A stretch of 64,000 nucleotides of DNA from Marinobacter sp. JH2 (GCF_004353225.1 NZ_CP037934.1:310001-374000), one strand, 5' to 3'; shown: positions 38,551-47,683, numbered from the stretch's first letter. The notes: generated from the sequence alone by a model not told the origin. Numbers and translations: made by a program.

Positions 38551-38582
38551 CCGTAAACCAATTACCTTGTAAAGGTTAACAG
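38551..38582 (+). promoter_or_regulatory. putative BirA (biotin repressor) operator
   Basis: Half-sites CCGTAAACC (38551-38559) and GGTTAACAG (38574-38582) are inverted with a 14-base spacer. The known BirA consensus in proteobacteria is close to TTGTAAACC, a 14-16 base spacer, then GGTTTACAA. The site covers the early transcribed region and the AGGA ribosome site of bioB, so biotin-loaded BirA could block both. This predicts biotin repression of bioBFCD. Confidence 0.75.
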
Positions 38583-38591
38583 GACTTGAAC

Positions 38592-39650
38592 ATGACTGCT
38601 ACTGCACTGCGACACGACTGGAGCCTTCGGGAGGCTCAAGAGCTGTTTAATCTCCCGTTTAACGATCTCTTGTTCCGCGCTCAGTCGGTGCACCGGGAAC
38701 ATTTTGATCCCAATGAAGTGCAGGTCAGTACGTTGCTGTCTATCAAGACCGGCGCTTGCCCGGAAGATTGTAAATACTGCCCTCAGAGCGGGCATTACAA
38801 CACCGGCCTTGAAAAAGAAAAGTTGTTAGAGATTGAAAAGGTTGTCGCGGAGGCGCAAGCGGCGAAGCAAAAAGGCGCTTCACGATTCTGTATGGGGGCG
38901 GCTTGGCGCAGCCCCTCAAAGAAAGATATGCCTTATGTTCTGGATATGGTTCAGCAGGTGAAATCGCTGGGTCTGGAAACGTGTATGACGCTGGGCATGC
39001 TGAAAGAGGAAGAGGCGAAGGAGTTGGCGGAAGCCGGTCTGGACTATTACAACCATAATCTGGACACCTCTGAGAAGTACTACAGTCACATCATCACTAC
39101 GCGCACTTACCAAGATCGCCTGGATACGCTGGACAACGTTCGTAAGGCCGGTATGAAGGTATGCTGCGGCGGCATTCTGGGGATGGGTGAGGATGAGGAT
39201 GACCGCGTGGGGCTGTTGGTTCAGTTGGCGAATTTGCCGCAGCATCCTGAGAGTGTGCCGGTGAATATGCTGGTGAAGGTGAAGGGAACGCCGATGGAAG
39301 ATGTGGAGGATCTGGAACCGTTTGATTTTATCCGGATGCTTGCGATGGCGCGGATCATGATGCCAGCTTCACATGTTCGCTTGTCGGCCGGTCGTGAGCA
39401 AATGAATGAGCAGATGCAGTCGCTGTGTTTCCTGGCGGGTGCGAATTCTATTTTCTACGGCGAGAAGCTGCTGACGACGTCTAATCCGGAGGCGGATGCG
39501 GATATGCAGCTGTTCCGTAAGCTGGGTATTCGTCCTGAGCAGCGTGAGCAGTGTGCCACCGAAGAGCAGCAGGAAGAGGAGTTGGCCGAGGCTGTTGAGT
39601 ATGAGGCTACGCGGCATATGTTTTACGATGCTTCTCGGGAATCTGCCTGA
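38592..39650 (+). CDS. bioB: biotin synthase
   Basis: BioB inserts sulphur into dethiobiotin, the last step of biotin synthesis. The 352-residue radical-SAM enzyme has the cluster motif [14 protein letters not shown], plus [14 protein letters not shown] and [13 protein letters not shown], with second-cluster ligands including Arg in [14 protein letters not shown] at 38592 is preferred over the in-frame TTG at 38586, because AACAGGA sits eight bases ahead. It leads the biotin operon, and a 210-base gap with a long palindrome separates it from bioF. Confidence 0.98.
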   Translation: MTATALRHDWSLREAQELFNLPFNDLLFRAQSVHREHFDPNEVQVSTLLSIKTGACPEDCKYCPQSGHYNTGLEKEKLLEIEKVVAEAQAAKQKGASRFCMGAAWRSPSKKDMPYVLDMVQQVKSLGLETCMTLGMLKEEEAKELAEAGLDYYNHNLDTSEKYYSHIITTRTYQDRLDTLDNVRKAGMKVCCGGILGMGEDEDDRVGLLVQLANLPQHPESVPVNMLVKVKGTPMEDVEDLEPFDFIRMLAMARIMMPASHVRLSAGREQMNEQMQSLCFLAGANSIFYGEKLLTTSNPEADADMQLFRKLGIRPEQREQCATEEQQEEELAEAVEYEATRHMFYDASRESA

Positions 39651-39675
39651 TTTTAAGAGTCAAGTTTTGGTGCCG

Positions 39676-39783
39676 GTGAAGGTCTGGTGCCGCTTTTCGG
39701 GACACGCTCAAGACGTCCCTGTTCGCTTAGGACGGGCCATCCCTGGCCCTTTATAGTCCCGAAAAGCGGCACCAGACCTTCAC
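39676..39783. repeat. long intergenic palindrome, copy C, within the biotin operon
   Basis: Perfect 28-bp inverted arms occupy 39676-39703 and 39756-39783. The 52-base centre contains GGCCATCCCTGGCC and the weaker GACGTCCCTGTTC, matching the two-hairpin core of copies at 18140-18249 and 58899-59008, with changes such as TCCC in place of TCCA loops. It lies between bioB (stop 39650) and bioF (start 39861) on the same strand. A stem this stable may attenuate, protect or process the bio transcript. The rest of the gap shows no gene. Confidence 0.85.
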
Positions 39784-39860
39784 AGCGAAATTCGGCGGGT
39801 ATTCCATTTAATGCTTCCTAAAAGGCATTGCCCTTTCCCTAACCGGTTGGTGTCATCTGT

Positions 39861-40994
39861 ATGCGCGATTTTGCCCTCGAGATTGAACAACGGAGACAGG
39901 CGGGACTTTACCGGACCCGACGTTTGGTCTCTGGCCCGCAACAGCCGGAGTTAACCGCAGATGGTCAGGCGTTGTTGTCGTTTTGTAGCAACGATTATCT
40001 GGGCTTGGCCAACCATCCCGACAATATCGAAGCGCTCAAGAATGCCTTGCCTGAGACTGGGCTGGGTGGGGCTGCGTCTCATCTTGTGTGTGGTCATCAT
40101 GACGCTCATCACCGCTTGGAAGAGCGGTTGGCTGACTTTACTCAGCGCAGCAGTGCCTTGTTCTTTTCCACGGGTTATATGGCAAATGTGGGTGTGATCT
40201 CGGCACTGGTGGGGCGGGGCGACACGGTTTTTTCAGATCGCCTGAATCATGCCTCAATCATTGATGGCTGTATTCTTAGCCGAGCTCGGGTTCGGCGTTA
40301 TGCACACGGGGATGTAGTGGCGCTAGAGGCTATGTTGGTTGAGACCTCTGGTCACAAAGTGGTGGTCACTGACGGGGTGTTCAGTATGGACGGCGATGTG
40401 GCACCACTTAAGGCGTTGGCACAGGTTTGTAAGGCGCACGATGCTTTGTTGGTGGTGGATGATGCCCACGGCATTGGTGTGCTGGGGCCGCAGGGTCGGG
40501 GCAGTGTGCTGTCGGCGGGTTTGTCGGAGGATGAGGTGCCGGTTTTGATTGGTACTCTCGGCAAGGCGGTGGGTACCAGTGGGGCTTTCGTGGCGGGTCC
40601 GGCGGTGTTGATGGATTATCTGGTGCAAAAAGCGCGAACGTATATTTACACAACAGCGATGCCGCCTGCGATGGCGGCTGCGACGTGCGCCAGCTTGGAT
40701 CTGATTGAGGCCGATGATCAGCGGCGGACACATCTGAATGGGTTAATCGCGCGTTTTCGTGAAGGTGCGCAGGCGTTGGGCTACGAATTGATGCCGTCTT
40801 ATACGCCGATTCAGCCCATCATGATTGGCGGCAATGAGGAAGCTTTGGCGCTGAGTCAGACCTTGGAACGGCAAGGCGTGATGGTAACCGCTATTCGGCC
40901 GCCGACAGTGCCCGAAGGGCAGGCACGGTTGCGTGTGACCTTGAGTGCTGCGCACAACGAGGAACATGTGGATCGATTATTGGCGGCCCTATGA
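39861..40994 (+). CDS. bioF: 8-amino-7-oxononanoate synthase
   Basis: BioF condenses pimeloyl-ACP or pimeloyl-CoA with L-alanine to make KAPA. The 377-residue PLP enzyme shows LLSFCSNDYLGLANHP, GGAASHLVCGHHDAHH, VVTDGVFSMDGD, VVDDAHGIGVLG and the lysine loop GTLGKAVGTSGAF. Length and fold type I signatures are standard. No good Shine-Dalgarno precedes the ATG. The stop overlaps the bioC start by 4 bp. In Pseudomonas bioH would stand between bioF and bioC, but there is no room for it here. Confidence 0.96.
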   Translation: MRDFALEIEQRRQAGLYRTRRLVSGPQQPELTADGQALLSFCSNDYLGLANHPDNIEALKNALPETGLGGAASHLVCGHHDAHHRLEERLADFTQRSSALFFSTGYMANVGVISALVGRGDTVFSDRLNHASIIDGCILSRARVRRYAHGDVVALEAMLVETSGHKVVVTDGVFSMDGDVAPLKALAQVCKAHDALLVVDDAHGIGVLGPQGRGSVLSAGLSEDEVPVLIGTLGKAVGTSGAFVAGPAVLMDYLVQKARTYIYTTAMPPAMAAATCASLDLIEADDQRRTHLNGLIARFREGAQALGYELMPSYTPIQPIMIGGNEEALALSQTLERQGVMVTAIRPPTVPEGQARLRVTLSAAHNEEHVDRLLAAL

Positions 40995-41824
40995 ATATTT
41001 TTAATGATTTAACCACGGCTTCTAGCGCGGATGGCGGTACCGGAACCAAAGCCTCGATTGCCTCGGGGTTTGGTGGTGCCAGTCACACGTATGACAGTGC
41101 GTCTCGATTGCAAAAAACGATGGGCGACACCATGTTGTCGCGAATTCCGGAGGCTTTTGGTCCGGAGTCGATTCTTGATTTGGGCTGCGGCACCGGTTGG
41201 TTTACGCGAAAACTGACAGCGCGCTATCCCGAGGCTTGGGTCACCGGCGCGGATTTGTCTCCGGGTATGTTAGCGCGAGCGGAGGCAGCTACAGGATTCG
41301 GTGGTGTTAATTGGCTGAATGCCGATGCGGAACAGTTGCCGCTGGCAGACGGGAGCGTTGACCTGGTGTTCAGCAACCTGATGGTGCAATGGAGCCAGCA
41401 GCCCGAGGTTGTGCTGGCGGAATGCCAGAGGGTGCTGCGACCGGGCGGATTGTTGGTGATGTCTACGTTGGTGGATGGCACGTTGCGAGAGCTCAAGCAA
41501 GCGTGGGCGAAAGCAGACCCAGGGCAGCCGCACGTTAATCGGTTTGTGCCGGCAGAACAATGGCAGCGCCTGACGAGGATGACTTTGACTGGTTCAGCGC
41601 TGGAATTGTCGCCGATTCGCCTGCGCTATGACTCACCAATGGCGCTCAATCGGGAGCTGAAACAGTTGGGAGCTGTGTTCAAAGGGGAAGAAAGGCGTCG
41701 GACAGTGACGGCTCCGGGTCGCTTTCGGGCGATGTGCAGGGCCTATCCGGGCGCATGGTCTGGTGGGGTGTTCGCGACTTACGAGGCCGGTTGGTTGAAC
41801 TGGCAAAAGCCCATAGCAGGATAA
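40991..41824 (+). CDS. bioC: malonyl-ACP O-methyltransferase
   Basis: BioC methylates malonyl-ACP so that it can enter fatty acid elongation to make the pimeloyl chain. The 277-residue SAM methyltransferase shows KTMGDTMLSRIP, LDLGCGTGWFTRKL, ADLSPGMLARA, SNLMVQWSQQPEVV and VMSTLVDGTL. It starts at an ATGA overlap with bioF and ends five bases before bioD. A dedicated esterase is required after BioC; the usual partner BioH is not in this window. Confidence 0.95.
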   Translation: MNIFNDLTTASSADGGTGTKASIASGFGGASHTYDSASRLQKTMGDTMLSRIPEAFGPESILDLGCGTGWFTRKLTARYPEAWVTGADLSPGMLARAEAATGFGGVNWLNADAEQLPLADGSVDLVFSNLMVQWSQQPEVVLAECQRVLRPGGLLVMSTLVDGTLRELKQAWAKADPGQPHVNRFVPAEQWQRLTRMTLTGSALELSPIRLRYDSPMALNRELKQLGAVFKGEERRRTVTAPGRFRAMCRAYPGAWSGGVFATYEAGWLNWQKPIAG

Positions 41825-41829
41825 ACACC

Positions 41830-42534
41830 ATGGCAAAGAAAACCTATTTCGTAACAGGTACTGATACAGAGGTGGGCAAAACCATCGTCAGCGCTTCGAT
41901 TCTCGAGGCCGCCAAGGCGCAGGGTAAACGCACCATTGCCATGAAACCGATTGCCTCTGGTTGTGAGCGAACGTCGGGAGGTCTTCGCAATGAAGATGCA
42001 CTGATGCTGCAAGCTGCTGTGACCGAAACCATTGCTTACGATGTCATCAACCCAATTGCCTTAGAGCCCGCAATTGCGCCTCATGTAGCGGCGGTTCAAG
42101 CGGGGCAGCAGCTTAGTGCTCAGCGTTTGATCGGTTTTTGTCGCGGTCTGCAAATGCGGCCCGCGGATTTGATGCTGATCGAAGGTGCTGGCGGCTGGCG
42201 CGTGCCGTTGAACGATCGTGAAACCTATGCGACGGTGCCTCGTGAAATGGGCTTGGGCGTTATCATGGTGGTACCGTTGAAGCTTGGCTGTATCAATCAT
42301 GCCATGCTGACGGCGGAAGCGATTCGGGCAGATGGACTGATAGTTGCGGGTTGGATTGCAAATCATCCGGAAGCCGATCCCATGAGCTGCGAAAACGAAA
42401 CCCTCAATTATCTGGTCACGCATCTAGACGCGCCCTGTTTGGGTATTTTGCCCTTCGTGGACGAGGTGCCGGTGGCGGATATGGCCGCTGTTCTGGCTCG
42501 CTATCTAAACATATCTCCGTTGTTTGAAAATTAA
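41830..42534 (+). CDS. bioD: dethiobiotin synthetase
   Basis: BioD closes the ureido ring of dethiobiotin from DAPA, CO2 and ATP. The 234-residue protein has the P-loop GTDTEVGKTIVSASI, KPIASGC, the EGAGGWRVPLND motif and LGCINHAMLTAEAI. The frame reaches back into bioC, but ATG at 41830 gives the expected N-terminus. It is the last biotin gene of the operon. Biotin DAPA synthase (bioA) is not in this window, so bioA lies elsewhere. Confidence 0.97.
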   Translation: MAKKTYFVTGTDTEVGKTIVSASILEAAKAQGKRTIAMKPIASGCERTSGGLRNEDALMLQAAVTETIAYDVINPIALEPAIAPHVAAVQAGQQLSAQRLIGFCRGLQMRPADLMLIEGAGGWRVPLNDRETYATVPREMGLGVIMVVPLKLGCINHAMLTAEAIRADGLIVAGWIANHPEADPMSCENETLNYLVTHLDAPCLGILPFVDEVPVADMAAVLARYLNISPLFEN

Positions 42535-42585
42535 CCAGATTTGTGCGTTAATTGAGCCAATAGTCTGCCACGGGGATCGGCCTCC

Positions 42586-42831
42586 ATGATTAATAACACA
42601 CTCGGTATCGGTATTCAGGGCATCCAGGACGGCATGGTCGGGATGGATAACGCCGCCCGGAAAATCGCCCGTGGTGGTGCAGATGGTCCGCAAGGCAGTG
42701 CAGAAGGGGCGGGCAATCTTGCTGAGCCTATGATCGAGCTTAATCTTTATAAGCGCAGTGTTGAGGCATCGGCACAGGTCGTTAAAACGGCCGATGAAAC
42801 TATAGGCACTCTGTTGGATATTAAGGTCTGA
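42586..42831 (+). CDS. small flagellar rod/hook-like C-terminal protein
   Basis: The 81-residue protein ends with AEPMIELNLYKRSVEASAQV and TADETIGTLLDIKV, which resembles the C-terminal helix shared by FlgB/FlgC/FlgE-type rod and hook proteins. The N-terminal half (MINNTLGIGIQGIQDGMVGMDNAARKIAR) resembles the N-terminal helix of the same axial proteins. No middle domain exists, so it is a minimal version. A similar small gene follows bioD in Pseudomonas. Function is not known, and a link to flagella is inferred from the helix motif alone. Confidence 0.65.
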   Translation: MINNTLGIGIQGIQDGMVGMDNAARKIARGGADGPQGSAEGAGNLAEPMIELNLYKRSVEASAQVVKTADETIGTLLDIKV

Positions 42832-42847
42832 TCAGCGGATACCGCCC

Positions 42848-43567
42848 GTGAACATATCTCCGCAAGTTTCCTCGGTTTATCCCTCCGTTAGCTCCGTCTC
42901 AGTGGCTGGTTTCAGTGGGCCTGTGGTTACTGGATCTGAGAGCACCTCAGGTGAGCAACCCTCTGACGGTGCAAGTCGTTCAATACGTGCGCCGGAACAG
43001 GCCTCCGAAGATAAAAATACCAACTCATCAACCGAAAAACCGGAGCAAGAAAAAGAAAACCCGCAAGGGCTGTCCGAGTCCGAACTGAAAGAACTCACCG
43101 AGCTCAAAGCCCGTGATCGGGAAGTGCGTGCTCACGAGGCTGCTCACCAAGCGGTGGGAGGCCAGCACGCCGGGGCTATCTCCTACTCGTATGAACGTGG
43201 TCCTGATGGCGCTCAATACGCGGTTGGGGGTGAGGTGCCCATCGACGTATCTCCTGTGGCCGGTGACCCTCAGGCGACGATCGAGAAGATGCGAGTTGTT
43301 CGTTCGGCTGCCATGGCCCCGGCCCAACCCTCATCGCAGGATCGCGCAGTGGCCGCGCAAGCAATGCAAACTATGTTGCAAGCTCAGGTGGAACTGGCCA
43401 AGGGTGAGGATGAGAGCGCCAGTATTGATGGCGGAGCCGAGGAGGCCAGACAAGCTCAAAGCCCTCAGGACAGTCAGTCACGTCAAGCAACAGAAGCGTA
43501 TCAAAATGTATACGCTATGCAGGGTTACGGATTCGACTCGGACGCTGCCACTTCGATTTTTATTTGA
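42848..43567 (+). CDS. putative HExxH metalloprotease-like protein (SprA-related)
   Basis: The 239-residue protein has a low-complexity N-terminus rich in Ser and Pro (1-75), then a conserved core from KARDREVRAHEAAHQAVGG. HEAAH at 96-100 fits the zinc motif HExxH. This is followed by AGAISYSYERGPDGAQYAVGG and VDVSPVAGDPQATIEKM, resembling the CJM1_0395/SprA group of putative metalloproteases. No signal peptide is seen. It starts at GTG 42848, 16 bases after the 81-residue gene. The substrate is unknown. Confidence 0.7.
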   Translation: MNISPQVSSVYPSVSSVSVAGFSGPVVTGSESTSGEQPSDGASRSIRAPEQASEDKNTNSSTEKPEQEKENPQGLSESELKELTELKARDREVRAHEAAHQAVGGQHAGAISYSYERGPDGAQYAVGGEVPIDVSPVAGDPQATIEKMRVVRSAAMAPAQPSSQDRAVAAQAMQTMLQAQVELAKGEDESASIDGGAEEARQAQSPQDSQSRQATEAYQNVYAMQGYGFDSDAATSIFI

Positions 43568-43674
43568 CATCCCCCCTCAGGTTAAAGCTCTGAACGCGAA
43601 AGGCATATTGCACTTTCTCGTTCGCCTTCGTTACGTTTGAGAACACAAAGCCCGACAAAATTGACTCAATTCTC

Positions 43675-43719
43675 TTGACAATTCTGTGCTCCAAAACGTA
43701 TGTTTCAAACAAGTGTTTA
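43675..43719 (+). promoter_or_regulatory. promoter with two overlapping PsrA-like operators
   Basis: TTGACA (43675-43680) and TATGTT (43699-43704), 18 bases apart, form a plausible promoter 110 bases before the acyl-CoA dehydrogenase gene. Two consecutive inverted repeats follow: AAAC-GTAT-GTTT (43694-43705), covering the -10 region, and CAAAC-AAGT-GTTTA (43706-43719). AAAC-N4-GTTT matches the core of the TetR-type fatty-acid regulator PsrA in Pseudomonas. Long-chain acyl-CoA should release such a repressor, so induction by fatty acids is predicted. Confidence 0.65.
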
Positions 43720-43812
43720 ATTAAGGCTGTGAAGCGCGAGCTTCACGGTGTCTGAGCAAACCACGGTATAGCTGCAACAACTTCAGCTGCAACCAACATT
43801 GAGGTGGATTCA

Positions 43813-45612
43813 ATGCCTGAGTACAAAGCGCCCCTGCGTGATATCAAATTTGTAATGAACGAGCTGCTCGACAGCGAGACACACTACGCCAATTTGGAAG
43901 GCGCTGAAGACGCGACTCCAGATATGGTTGATGCCATTATCCAGGAAGGTGCGAAATTTGCTGAGCAGGTACTGTCTCCGCTGAACGCGATCGGCGACCG
44001 TGAAGGCTGTACGTGGAGCGAAGACGGTGTTAAAACGCCGACTGGTTTTAAAGAAGCGTATGACCAGTTTGTTGAAGGCGGCTGGCCTTCACTGGCTGCC
44101 GATGCCAACTACGGCGGTCAGGGCCTCCCCGATTCGCTGGGCATCGTGATGAGCGAACTGAACGGTACCGCTAACTGGTCTTGGGGTATGTACCCGGGCT
44201 TGAGTCATGGTGCGATCAACACGCTGGAAGCACACGGTACTGAAGAACAAAAGCAAACTTATCTGACTAAAATGATCAGCGGTGAGTGGACCGGCACCAT
44301 GTGCCTGACCGAAGCTCACTGTGGTTCTGACCTGGGCACCCTGCGCTCCAAAGCAGAGCCTAACGCAGACGGTTCATACAGCATCTCCGGCACCAAGATC
44401 TTCATCTCGGCCGGTGAGCACGACATGACCGAGAACATCATTCACATCGTTTTGGCTCGTCTGCCGGGCGCACCCGAAGGTACCAAGGGCATCTCCTTGT
44501 TCATCGTACCTAAGTGCCTGCCAGCGGAAGACGGTTCTGCCGGTGAGCGTAACGCCGTTTCCTGCGGTTCCATCGAGCACAAGATGGGTATCCACGGTAA
44601 CGCAACTTGCGTCATGAACTTCGATGGTGCCAAAGGTTGGTTGATCGGACCTGAGAACAAAGGTCTGAACTGCATGTTCACTTTCATGAACACCGCCCGT
44701 ATCGGTACGGCTATCCAGGGTCTGGGGGCAGCTGAACTGGCTTTCCAGGGCTCATTGGCGTACGCCAAAGATCGTCTGGCCATGCGTTCATTGAGTGGCG
44801 CTAAGAACCCGGAAGGCATCGCTGACCCGATCATCGTTCACCCAGACGTGCGTCGCATGCTGCTGACTCAGAAAGCCGTTGCTGAAGGCGCCCGTGCCCT
44901 GATCTACCTGACTGCACAGAAAGCGGATCTGGTGGCTCGTGGCAAAACTGACGAAGAACGCAAAACAGCCGACGAAGCACTGGGCTTCCTGACTCCGATC
45001 GCCAAAGCATTCCTGACCGAAATCGGTTACGAAGCTGCGAACCTGGGTATGCAGGTATTCGGTGGTCATGGTTTCATCTCCGAGTGGGGCATGGAGCAGA
45101 ACGTACGTGATGCTCGTATCGGCATGATCTATGAAGGTACTACCGGCATCCAGGCTCTGGATCTGTTGGGCCGTAAGGTTCTGATGACTCAGGGCGAGTC
45201 TCTGAAAACCTTCACTAAGCAGGTTCACGTGTTCTGCAAAGAAAATGCTGACAATGAACAGCTTAAGCAGTTCGTCGAACCACTGGCTGAAATCAACAAA
45301 GAGTGGGGCGACCTGACCATGAAAGTGGGCATGGCCGCTATGAAGAACCGCGAAGAAGTGGGTTCTGCTTCCGTTGACTACCTGATGTACTCCGGTTACG
45401 CCGTGTTTGCGTACCTGTGGGCTCAGATGGCCAAGATTGCTCAAGAGAAGCTGGAAGAAGGCACCGCTGAAGAGGCGTTCTACACTGCCAAGCTGCAGAC
45501 TGCACGCTTCTACTTCACCCGCATGCTGCCGCGCACCAAGACTCACGCCGCAACCATGCTGGCCGGTGCAGATACTTTGCTGGATATGCCGGAAGAAAAC
45601 TTCGCCCTCTAA
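43813..45612 (+). CDS. acyl-CoA dehydrogenase (long-chain type), copy 1
   Basis: The 599-residue flavoenzyme oxidises acyl-CoA to trans-2-enoyl-CoA in beta-oxidation. Acyl-CoA dehydrogenase N, middle and C domains are evident. The active-site region reads [17 protein letters not shown] with [12 protein letters not shown], then [33 protein letters not shown] near the catalytic base, and a C-terminal extension of about 130 residues as in the 590-600-residue FadE-like subfamily. ATG at 43813 follows GAGGTGG; an in-frame GTG lies at 43804. A paralogue follows at 45839. Confidence 0.94.
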   Translation: MPEYKAPLRDIKFVMNELLDSETHYANLEGAEDATPDMVDAIIQEGAKFAEQVLSPLNAIGDREGCTWSEDGVKTPTGFKEAYDQFVEGGWPSLAADANYGGQGLPDSLGIVMSELNGTANWSWGMYPGLSHGAINTLEAHGTEEQKQTYLTKMISGEWTGTMCLTEAHCGSDLGTLRSKAEPNADGSYSISGTKIFISAGEHDMTENIIHIVLARLPGAPEGTKGISLFIVPKCLPAEDGSAGERNAVSCGSIEHKMGIHGNATCVMNFDGAKGWLIGPENKGLNCMFTFMNTARIGTAIQGLGAAELAFQGSLAYAKDRLAMRSLSGAKNPEGIADPIIVHPDVRRMLLTQKAVAEGARALIYLTAQKADLVARGKTDEERKTADEALGFLTPIAKAFLTEIGYEAANLGMQVFGGHGFISEWGMEQNVRDARIGMIYEGTTGIQALDLLGRKVLMTQGESLKTFTKQVHVFCKENADNEQLKQFVEPLAEINKEWGDLTMKVGMAAMKNREEVGSASVDYLMYSGYAVFAYLWAQMAKIAQEKLEEGTAEEAFYTAKLQTARFYFTRMLPRTKTHAATMLAGADTLLDMPEENFAL

Positions 45613-45640
45613 GGCTGAGGTTGCTATCTGATTGATAGTG

Positions 45641-45677
45641 AAAAAAGCCCGTTCTCTGCAAAGAGGCGGGCTTTTTT
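45641..45677 (+). terminator. terminator after acyl-CoA dehydrogenase copy 1
   Basis: AAAAAAGCCCG pairs with CGGGCTTTTTT around an inner CTCT/AGAG stem, 28 bases after the stop. The second copy therefore probably has its own promoter within 45678-45838. Confidence 0.9.
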
Positions 45678-45838
45678 CATGAGTTTGAGCCCGTTATTAA
45701 GGTAGAATACTCGCCACAAAATAATAACCTTGATACGGACACATTGCCGATCGGGCGGATGCAGCTGAGCCTTCCAATGAGTGCCATTGTTCAAGCATGC
45801 CCCCCGAAGAGACTGACTGATTTTCTGGAGAGTTATAC

Positions 45839-47629
45839 ATGGCTGATTATCAAGCCCCCCTTCGTGATATGAGTTTCGTACTGAACGAAATGTTTGATGC
45901 GCCTGCCTTGTGGGCTTCGCTGCCAAGAATTGCTGAAAACGTTGATCCGGAAACGGCCGATGCCATTCTGGAAGAAGCTGGAAAAATCACCAGCGGCGTT
46001 CTGGCCCCTCTGAACCGCGAAGCTGACGAGCAAGGCTGTAAGTGGGACGAAGGAGAAGTAACCAGTCCTGAAGGCTTCAAAGAAGCCTACCAAACCATCG
46101 TAGATGGTGGCTGGAATGGTTTGGGTGGCAACCCGGAATTTGGCGGCATGGGCATGCCCAAAACGTTGGTCGCACAATTTGAAGAAATGATGCAGGGTGC
46201 CAATATGGCCTTTGGCCTGGCCCCCATGCTGACGGCGGGTGCCTGCCTGGCGTTGAATGCCCACGGCAGCCAAGAGTTGAAGGAAAAGTACCTGCCGAAC
46301 ATGTATTCCGGCGTATGGTCTGGCGCGATGGACCTGACCGAGCCGCACGCGGGTACTGATTTGGGTATTATTCGCACCAAGGCTGAGCCGAACGATGACG
46401 GGTCTTTCAACGTCACCGGCACCAAGATTTTCATCACTTGGGGCGAGCACGACATGGCGGAGAACATCATCCACCTGGTGCTGGCCAAGCTCCCGGATGC
46501 GCCGAAAGGACCGAAGGGCATCTCTTTGTTTCTGGTTCCGAAGTTCATGGTTAACGACGACGGCTCCCTGGGCGAGCGTAACCAGTTCAGCTGTGGCTCC
46601 ATTGAAAAGAAAATGGGCATCAAAGGTTCTGCTACTTGCGTCATGAACTTTGATGGTGCCAAAGGCTGGTTAATCGGCGAAGAAAACAAAGGCCTGAACG
46701 CCATGTTTACCATGATGAACTATGAGCGTCTGGGCGTTGGCATCCAGGGCATTGGCGCTGCTGAGGCCTCCCTGCAAAGCGCTCGCGAATACGCCAACGA
46801 GCGTATCCAAAGCCGTGCACCCACCGGTGCCCAGCAGCCAGAAAAAGCCGCAGACCCGATTCTGGTGCACCCAGACGTGCGTCGTATGCTGCTGACCATG
46901 AAGAGCTACGTTGAAGGCGGCCGTGCTTTCTCAACTTACGTGGCCAAGTGGCTGGACATCTCCAAGTACTCCGACAACGACGAACAGCGCAAGCACGCCG
47001 AAGGCATGGTTGCTCTGCTGACTCCGGTTGCCAAAGCCTTCCTGACCGACCGTGGTCTGGATACCACCATCATCGGCCAGCAGGTCTTCGGTGGTCACGG
47101 TTTCATTCGTGAGTGGGGCCAGGAGCAGTTGGTTCGTGACTGCCGTATCACACAGATCTACGAAGGCACCAATGGTATACAGGCAATGGACCTGATGGGC
47201 CGTAAAGTTGTGGCGAGCCAGGGCAAGCTGTTCGAACTCTTCGCAGAAGACGTGGGTGCATTCATCGAAGAAAACAGCGCTGACGAAGCGCTGCGCCCCT
47301 ATTTGGAGCCGCTGGCGGCTGCGCTGGAGCGACTGGCTGACACCACTGAGCACGTTATCAAGCAGGCGGCTGAAAACCCCAGCGCCGTTGGCGCTGCGGC
47401 AGTCGACTACCTGGACATGTTCGGTTACACCGCGCTGGCCTACATGTGGGCGAAAGCGGTTAAAGCTGCTGCACCGAAGGCAGAAGGTGACACCTCCGGC
47501 TTCTACACCGGCAAACTGAAAACAGCACGCTTCTACTTCGAGCGTCTGCTGCCGAAAGCGGTGTCACTGGCTGAAGGCATCCGCAGTGGCAGCGATGCCA
47601 TGATGGCGCTGGATGCGAACGAAATCTAA
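45839..47629 (+). CDS. acyl-CoA dehydrogenase (long-chain type), copy 2
   Basis: The 596-residue paralogue of the preceding gene aligns along its whole length: LRDMSFVLNEMFDAP at the start, MDLTEPHAGTDLGIIRTKAE, GTKIFITWGEHDMAENI, and FGGHGFIREWGQEQLVRDCR with IYEGTNGIQAMDLMGRK. Differences such as EPHAGTD for EAHCGSD near the substrate pocket suggest a different chain-length preference. CTGGAGAG precedes the ATG. No PsrA-like site was seen upstream, so it may be regulated differently from copy 1. Both have terminators of their own. Confidence 0.94.
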   Translation: MADYQAPLRDMSFVLNEMFDAPALWASLPRIAENVDPETADAILEEAGKITSGVLAPLNREADEQGCKWDEGEVTSPEGFKEAYQTIVDGGWNGLGGNPEFGGMGMPKTLVAQFEEMMQGANMAFGLAPMLTAGACLALNAHGSQELKEKYLPNMYSGVWSGAMDLTEPHAGTDLGIIRTKAEPNDDGSFNVTGTKIFITWGEHDMAENIIHLVLAKLPDAPKGPKGISLFLVPKFMVNDDGSLGERNQFSCGSIEKKMGIKGSATCVMNFDGAKGWLIGEENKGLNAMFTMMNYERLGVGIQGIGAAEASLQSAREYANERIQSRAPTGAQQPEKAADPILVHPDVRRMLLTMKSYVEGGRAFSTYVAKWLDISKYSDNDEQRKHAEGMVALLTPVAKAFLTDRGLDTTIIGQQVFGGHGFIREWGQEQLVRDCRITQIYEGTNGIQAMDLMGRKVVASQGKLFELFAEDVGAFIEENSADEALRPYLEPLAAALERLADTTEHVIKQAAENPSAVGAAAVDYLDMFGYTALAYMWAKAVKAAAPKAEGDTSGFYTGKLKTARFYFERLLPKAVSLAEGIRSGSDAMMALDANEI

Positions 47630-47654
47630 ACCGATTTCTTAGGTCCGGTAACTG

Positions 47655-47683
47655 AAAAGCAGGCCTAAGTGGCCTGCTTTTTT
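47655..47683 (+). terminator. terminator after acyl-CoA dehydrogenase copy 2
   Basis: AAAAGCAGGCC pairs with GGCCTGCTTTT around TAAGT and continues into a T-run, between convergent genes. Confidence 0.9.
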
